Positions 58,411 through 64,000 of a stretch of 64,000 bases of DNA are shown here, piece by piece. Source of the stretch: Alisma plantago-aquatica (lineage: Eukaryota; Streptophyta; Magnoliopsida; Alismatales; Alismataceae); contig OY856409.1 in NCBI GenBank assembly GCA_963693085.1, positions 1,619,149,711 through 1,619,213,710 on the forward strand, given 5' to 3'. The translations under genes were made by a program, and so were the position numbers. Every line of letters begins with the position of its first letter. Position 1 is the stretch's first letter. The notes under the pieces are model-generated. The model was not told the origin of the DNA, ran no database searches, and saw nothing but the letters and a program-made list of their open reading frames with translations.

Positions 58411-58500
58411 GGCCGACACCATGGTGGGCGATACCCTAATGGCCGACACCATGGTGGGCGATACCCTAATGGCCGACACCATGGTGGGCAATACCCTAAT
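58411..58500 (+). repeat. 30 bp tandem repeat (GGCCGACACCATGG)
   Basis: Three units at 58,411, 58,441 and 58,471, each GGCCGACACCATGGTGGGCG then ATACCCTAAT. Units 1 and 2 are identical and unit 3 has one G-to-A change. Near-identity implies recent local amplification compared with the rest of the LTR. Confidence 0.95.
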
Positions 58501-60467
58501 GGCTGATAGCCATGTTGGGCGATACCCTACCCTATGTGCATGAGTGTGATGGTCGATAGGGTTAGTAGAGTGTGTTGGCCGATAGGGTAGTAGTGGGTGA
58601 TGGTCAATAGGGTTAGTGAGGTTGGCCGATACCCATGTTGGATGATAGGTTTTAGATGAGGGTTGTGAGGCTATAGTGAGGGTATGAGTTCCTTTGGTGA
58701 TAATCTCTTTTGTGGTGGAAGAGGATGCTTATGCATAAACCAAATAAAACGATGGTGGTGTTTGGGTTATCAACAATGTAATATGTTGCCTTGCAAATAA
58801 TAAGGATGCTAATGATAGTCATGTATATGATGATAGCCCTCATGTAATAGATGCATGATGTGACCTGTTATGCTTAATTGTTAATGATAATGAGAATGAT
58901 GATAACTACTCTAGTAGTTTGTTTAATGATCATAATGTTGGTAATAATGATGCTAAGTGACAGTTATGTTAAAGGTTGCCTCATGATAAAGATGACAATA
59001 GCTTATGGCAACAATAATGACATTGGCAATAATAGTGTTAGTTTTGTATACATAACATGATCTCCATATACCCTGATTGTTTGTATAATCTTGAGATAAG
59101 GGTAAGCATCAGTATGGTTTGTTAATGATGTACTTAACATACTTGGTTACCAAATAAGTGTCATATTGATAAGTAGATTATCTTGAATGATATTTCATGA
59201 TAGTGAGCATATTCCTTATGTTGAATCTATGATTATTGTGTACCCTAACCATGCAGGTGATGACTTAGCCATGAAAGGGCTATGTGACATATGTAATGAG
59301 TAACAGTATTTTGATAATTGCTCTATAAGATTATGTATGAAGGATATGTTGGTCCCATGACATTGATGTGAGCCTTGAAGAGGCAGTGACATGATGAAAG
59401 GATTGAGATCCCATGGTATGTGATGATCCTTGAGATGGATCTGGATGGTTGGCAAGAGGCCAAGTGGTAACATGTGATGTTGGATCCTTGAGATGGATTA
59501 GGTTGATGTGGTTTCAATAATAATATATTGTTGTTTACTTCTGTTATATCTTGCATGTTGTACAACTTGGTTGAATCTTGTAATCCATCTAAAAGATATT
59601 AAATAATCACAGTAGAATCATATCATGTAGTTTGCCCTGGCCATAGATCCATCATCGTCAGGACTTGGTGATGGTGAAACAGGTTCTCCCACGGGTTAAC
59701 CTGGAAGCACATATTGTTGAATATGTGTAGGTTGCTCCTAGCCTGAAAATGAGGAGGTAAGAGTGTAACTTCGGTTGCAGACTCAGATATGTATGAAGAG
59801 CATGGTGAACAGGCCCATGGCTCAGGATATGTGATGTGAGGAGCATGAATACGTTCATGGCTCAGAGCACGGTGAACAGGCCCGTGGCTCAGTTTTACTA
59901 GCGCCGAGACCTGTACCAAGGCGGGCTAGAGAATGGGTAGCCTATGGAGCTAACCATGTGGCTTAGACCACTTCAGCATGTGACTGCGGTCCTGCTTGTG
60001 TTGTACTCATGTACTGACCATGAGGTGGGAGGTCGTGGAGTCCGGCTCTTCCATTGACCTTGTATGGCACCGGATTGGGTTTCGTAACTGAAGGTTGGAC
60101 TTGAACGGTACGGTTCAAATCCTCAGGGCATATAAAAACGTAATACAACCGTTTAGTATTTACTGATCAAATCAAACATGAAACATTGGTTGAGGCCTTA
60201 TTTGTTATACCTTGCAGGTTATGTGGCAATCTGTCTTATCTTGATAATCAGGTTATGTGACATTATATTCTGTTCTAATAATCATGTTACATGTTGATAT
60301 ACCTTATCTTGATAATCATATTCTTTTGAAATACATCTGGTTATAAGTTTTAGTAAAGCTGGTATGCTTTCCGGTAAGAATGATCTTACTATATATATAT
60401 AACTGCTTCCGATATATCTGCTCATATTATAATTGTTGTCATAGTTATTTTGCTGAGGTTCTGTAGT

Positions 60468-60560
60468 TGCGGTGGGGAGCTATGTTTCCCGTTGGGACAA
60501 TTGTTCAATTGTCTCACTCCGCTGGTTTACACCCTTTTTAGGTGGTCGAGGTAGACGTGG
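60468..60560 (+). promoter_or_regulatory. Conserved double-palindrome block (solo LTR copy)
   Basis: The first palindrome is degraded (GGGGAGCTATGTTTCCC, still partly self-complementary). The second is exact in the stem: GGGACAATT, loop GTTC, AATTGTCTC. It is followed by CCCTTTTTAGGTGG and later AGGTAGACGTGG. It lies about 560 bp before the LTR end. Confidence 0.65.
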
Positions 60561-60663
60561 TCGTGGTTGTGGTGTTGCGGATGAGCAGCTTGAGGAGCAG
60601 TAGAAGGCAAGCGATGGACATGTTGCTGTTTTGGATGTTTTGTAGTAGAGTCTAGAGTCATCC

Positions 60664-60740
60664 CTGTACTCTCAGGTCCTTGGCAGTGTTTTGACGATGT
60701 TTCACGAAGATCGTTCGATGATGTCTATATATCTTGTTGT
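60664..60740 (+). promoter_or_regulatory. Conserved LTR 16-mer (solo LTR copy) and nearby TATA-like runs
   Basis: TGTACTCTCAGGTCCT at 60,664-60,679. Here the TATA-like runs (CTATATATC at 60,728, GTATATATG at 60,758) lie after rather than before the 16-mer, so the 16-mer is conserved independently of the TATA position. Confidence 0.45.
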
Positions 60741-61027
60741 TGGCCGGATGTGGGCCTTTATGTATATATGAACAGGTGGTGAACTCATGTGATGGATGGA
60801 CAGCTGTTCCCGAGCTGTGGACACGTGTCAGATCTTGTGTATGTACATATTTATATGACATGTTTCTGTGCAGGATGAGGACTGGAAAGTAATAGTTTCA
60901 CAGTTTATCAGTTTTCCGCAATCGGTTTTAATTAACCCGTGTTTTTGATAATCTGTGGTTATGGTGTTTTCCGCACGTTTTCGCGTAACACCTCGTTATC
61001 TGTGTGATAATGGGATGTGTTGCCACA

Positions 61028-62182
61028 TTCTTAGCACTTTGCATGATATCTTCACCTCTTGTGGCCGATATCACCTTGCTTGACTGATATCACCTTGCTT
61101 AGTCGATATCCTTCCTCTATGGCCAATACCAAGCTATAACTCGACATTCCCTCACTTGTGCATGATACCAAAATGGTATACATGATATCTAAGAGTCCAT
61201 TCACGATATATCAAGGAAATAAGAGTTGTGGAGTTTGAAATTTTCATTAGTAAGTGAAGGAAGAGGGTTATATACTTGGATCCTTGAGATAAAGTGTATA
61301 AGAGGTGTCTTCAACTTATGGTACTGAATGACACATGGCCATGCATGGTTGACACATGTCCATGCATGCACACATATATATATTTCCATGCAAAAGTCTT
61401 AAGGATAATCTAAAGGTGATATTTTGCCCATCCTTTATCTTATTGGATAAGTAATCTTTATCTCATTAAATAATGCAAACCAAAACACTTTTTGCAAGGA
61501 GTTTCTAACTCATCATGGGCCACCTCCTTGAGGTGCTTTGCCCGTCATGGCCTTTTCCAAGACTCAAAAAACCGATAGGAGACTCCCTACATGTCCCCTT
61601 GGCCGATAGGGACTCCCATCCTAAGTCTACAACTTGATATAGCTTAAGTAAGGGCTTCACCTTCAATTCTTTCTTGATATCTTCATGACTAAGAGTACCA
61701 TCCCTCAAAGGTGGTTCATTCATGGTGCCCCCTTCTATATCTCTCCTCTAAATGATACCTATAGGGGGTAGGGACACACTAGAGGTGGTAATTTGCATAT
61801 CAACCCTATATTTTGGGTAAATTATAATTTGTACCAAAATTGGTACACAAGGCACTAACATTGTTCAAACAAGCTCAATACTTGAATTTTAGGCTTTCCA
61901 CAAGCCACCACTTAGCATAATTCTCTTTCTTATGCTATTAAAACATTTAGGACACATTCAACATGTGACATTTTGCAATGTAGCCCCTCATCTTGGGAAA
62001 ATTGCACTTTTTTCACTCAGATTGTCATATAATGCACACATAGTTTGCAAATAAGCTCAAACTTGAAAATAAACTTCACAAAGAGTCTTAATTACTTTTC
62101 AAAAGATTAGAACAAGTTTATAATTAACTTGTTTAAGAAAAACTTCTAGGGTTAATCCATAACCCAGGTCAGGGGTGTTACA
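61028..62182 (-). repeat. 3' LTR of minus-strand gypsy element, proximal part
   Basis: Includes the right target duplication TTCTT (61,028-61,032) and continues the LTR interrupted at 57,175. On minus it starts TGTAACACCCCTGACCTGGG at 62,182, nearly identical to the chromovirus LTR start at 32,720. The PPT lies beyond at higher coordinates, so this is a 3' LTR. Confidence 0.9.
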
Positions 62183-62225
62183 ATTATAAACCCCTAACAA
62201 GGATTTCATCCCTGAAATCCCGGAT
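62183..62225 (-). other. Polypurine tract region of minus gypsy element
   Basis: On minus: GGGATTTCAGGGATGAAATCC, TTGTTAGGGG, TTTATAAT, then the LTR start. The same layout as the two + chromovirus copies, with CG decayed to CA/TG. Confidence 0.85.
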
Positions 62226-64000
62226 GAAGGAAGACAATCATCATTTATACATCATATCATCAAGTTTCCACATAAATTTCATTTACATTGAACTTGGACC
62301 AGTCACAAAGTCCTTCCACTTAGATTTATCATAGAATCTACCATATAGGATTCATACTCAACTGTCTGTTTTATTAAGGACTTTAGTGTCAACTTTGTGT
62401 CAGGTAACACTTTCTAAGTTAAAGTAGTACTATTCATACTTCGAATGATTCAAGTGTCAACCCTCATTGACTTATCACCTTTTCAACTTACATTTTTTAT
62501 GTAATAATATTCTTGACCTTAGGAGTCTTTCATATTCCTCACTTAGTTTAGCATTCCTCTTCTAAGGAAAGACTAGAGTTTCATTCTCTCACTCATTTGG
62601 GACTACGAGTCTTATCATACTTCTGTTGTGCCATTCTAATCTGTTGATACAATACTAAATTTATTTATGACTTACACCAACTATCCATTATTTGTTTTAT
62701 TTCTTTGTCATAACAAGAGCCTACTTATAAAAAAGAACCTATCTCAGAGGTATTTCTAGATGTCATGTATAAACTGCCTCAATAGATCTAGATAGAGATA
62801 TTCTAAGGAATTATTTTTTTAGCCTGATAAGATTTTTCCCAAAATGATTCTACAATTGTTCCTTCAATTGATACATCCTTAATGATGTCATGCTTATGTA
62901 AAGAATAAACCCCTAACATATGATATCCATACTATAGTTATCTCAAAGACGGCCCTTCTAGGTAACCAAACATGATTGATCTTATCAGGAGTCATGTTCT
63001 TATTTTCTTATACCATTGAGAGTTCTTAGATACTAGGATTCCTTACTTTGGTATGCATTACATGTGCCAAAAACACATCATATCCATCTACCTATCATTA
63101 TTATTACCAAAGCCAAACATATAAAAGGATATTTCTTTCATCTTGGGACATTACTTAATACACATATCTTTATCTTGGAACCAAAAATTCAAGACTAACT
63201 AATACATGTCTATGTATCCATCAAAAGATCACTTCTGACGCATGCACATCAAGTGTCATAAGACTTTCTTAATTATCATGTCCTTATAAAGAAAGAACAT
63301 ACGGAAACACATTCCTCTTATCACCCCATCATCACCCAGGGTTGTTTATCAAAGAGAATATATTATCATCCCCTCTAATTATAGTATGAACTTTCATCTG
63401 TTCAAGAGTCATTTACTCTTGTTTCATCCTAGGTTCCTTGCTATCAGCATAGGAATTATAAGGATAATTACATGGCATTACTCCTTTCTTTGTTATTGCC
63501 TAACATGTTCATGAACATTTTATGATTTTTATCACATTTCTCATTTTCACATTTATAGAAAAGATCTTTACTATTCACACAGTCTTTATCGAACAATGAT
63601 CATCTCCCTTGTTCCTTTTCTCTTATCATGAGGATTATACTTTTTACTTCCTCATACACACATATTGATTTGAGATCATCTCAGATCCTATTCCTTTACA
63701 CTTAGGATGTGATAAAAATATCCATGCCATATTTCCAGTTTCACTATGCTCTTTAGATTGTTTCAAAATGACTACTTGATCAAACTAATAAGAAAGATAA
63801 CAATCTAAGAGTTCCATACTTACCTTGTATTCAATAATTGAATACCTGGACAGGGTATACAAGTACTGAGATTAGGTAGTATGAACCTTGTTTAATATCA
63901 TATACCTTACTTTTCATATCATAAAAATATAGGACTTAACATCCCTGGATTTTCTCCAGGCATCATTTTCACACCTTATCCTCTTTCACACAGATAAAAA
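62226..64000 (-). other. Interior of minus gypsy element, non-coding or decayed
   Basis: In a normal chromovirus the chromodomain and integrase would lie here on minus. I see no chromodomain and no long open frame. A weak integrase-tail-like phrase (IRMAQQKYDK, near 62,640) is the only hint of coding. Either the interior is heavily decayed, or this is a non-autonomous element whose interior was never coding. The element continues beyond the right edge of the window. Confidence 0.5.

Larger units (their letters stand above)
57480..58640 (+). repeat. GGCCGATA / GGGCGATACC word array in solo LTR
   Basis: Starts with GTGTCGCCCA repeated five times (57,485-57,560), then TTGGCCGATACAC, GGCCGACATGGT, GGGCGATACCC, GGCCGATAGGG and variants, more than 30 words in all. 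GTCGCCCA is the reverse complement of TGGGCGAC, so both orientations occur. Spacing is irregular except in the 30 bp tandem parts. Confidence 0.9.
57176..61027 (+). mobile_element. Solo gypsy LTR (3,852 bp), nested in minus LTR
   Basis: Starts TGTAAGGACCCTGACCTGCG and ends GTGTTGCCACA, flanked by TTCTT on both sides. It has no PBS, coding sequence or PPT, so it is a solo LTR left by recombination between two LTRs. It shares with the chromovirus LTR the CATAGATCCATCATCGTCAG segment (59,645), the CCGGCTCTTCCATTGACCTTGTATGGCACCGGATT segment (split about 60,040-60,075), the double-palindrome block (60,468-60,560) and the 16-mer (60,664). It carries a CCGATA/GGGCGA word array at 57,480-58,640. Frames that cross it on both strands are not genes. 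Confidence 0.93.

Noticed and set aside
1..64000. CRISPR array, operons or bacterial defence system
   Set aside because: The repeats present are LTR word arrays and tandem repeats without regular spacers, and all proteins are plant retroelement types.

Overview
This 64 kb window looks like intergenic DNA of a land plant with a large, retrotransposon-filled genome. It is AT-rich. Almost everything recognisable is a plant LTR retrotransposon with primer-binding sites of the initiator-Met tRNA type (TGGTATCAGAGC-like), plus one plant L1-like LINE. I found no intact host gene, no tRNA or rRNA gene, no CRISPR array and nothing bacterial. Every coding region is a broken retroelement gene. The species cannot be told from the sequence alone.

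Layout. (1) 1-5.8 kb: unassigned DNA with the 3' tail of a small Ty1/copia element on + (RNase H remnant, polypurine tract, 211 bp LTR). (2) 5,805-17,941: a nearly full-length Ty1/copia element on the minus strand, Angela-like by its protein motifs, with 2.04 kb LTRs. Its order along the minus strand is 5' LTR, PBS, a long leader, gag, protease, integrase, RT, RNase H, PPT, 3' LTR. A 2-3 kb gypsy-type LTR sits inside the leader. (3) About 18.95-20.66 kb, perhaps to 23.0 kb: a decayed L1-type LINE ORF2 on minus. (4) 23,031-37,996: a Ty3/gypsy chromovirus on + (Tekay/Del-like, C-terminal chromodomain) with 5.28 kb LTRs, longer than its 4.84 kb interior. It is inserted in the integrase gene of an older relative, whose remaining integrase end, chromodomain, PPT and 3' LTR follow at 37,997 to about 44.8 kb. 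That older LTR appears to be interrupted by another LTR-like block (40,141-42,825, minus). (5) About 47.1-49.15 kb: a third copia LTR, on +, carrying a 70 bp GC-rich insert with a 15 bp target duplication. It is followed by a large (TA)n/(CA)n microsatellite. (6) 53,196-62,182: a long gypsy LTR on minus, split by a solo LTR on + (57,176-61,027) that has a perfect 5 bp target-site duplication (TTCTT). The minus element's non-coding-looking interior runs off the right edge.

How the parts relate. The gypsy gag-pol was one reading frame, now interrupted by nine stop codons (mostly CGA-to-TGA or CAG/TGG-to-TAG type changes) and one frameshift. Several catalytic residues are lost. By eye, the copia LTR pair (about 25 differences in 200 bp sampled) is older than the gypsy pair (about 8 in 190 bp sampled). 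Both elements are dead unless supplied in trans.

The most unusual signal is architectural. Nearly every LTR or LTR-like block here carries its own array of a short, often palindromic or CpG-containing word (AAACGGTC/GACCGTTT, CCGATA, GGTCGGTTCA, CAATGGTTTCTC, TCCATYAGAAGG). Four gypsy LTRs that are otherwise quite diverged also share an about 80 bp double-palindrome block some 515-560 bp before the LTR end, and a 16-mer near the presumed promoter. These are inferences from visual comparison and are listed as findings with tests.
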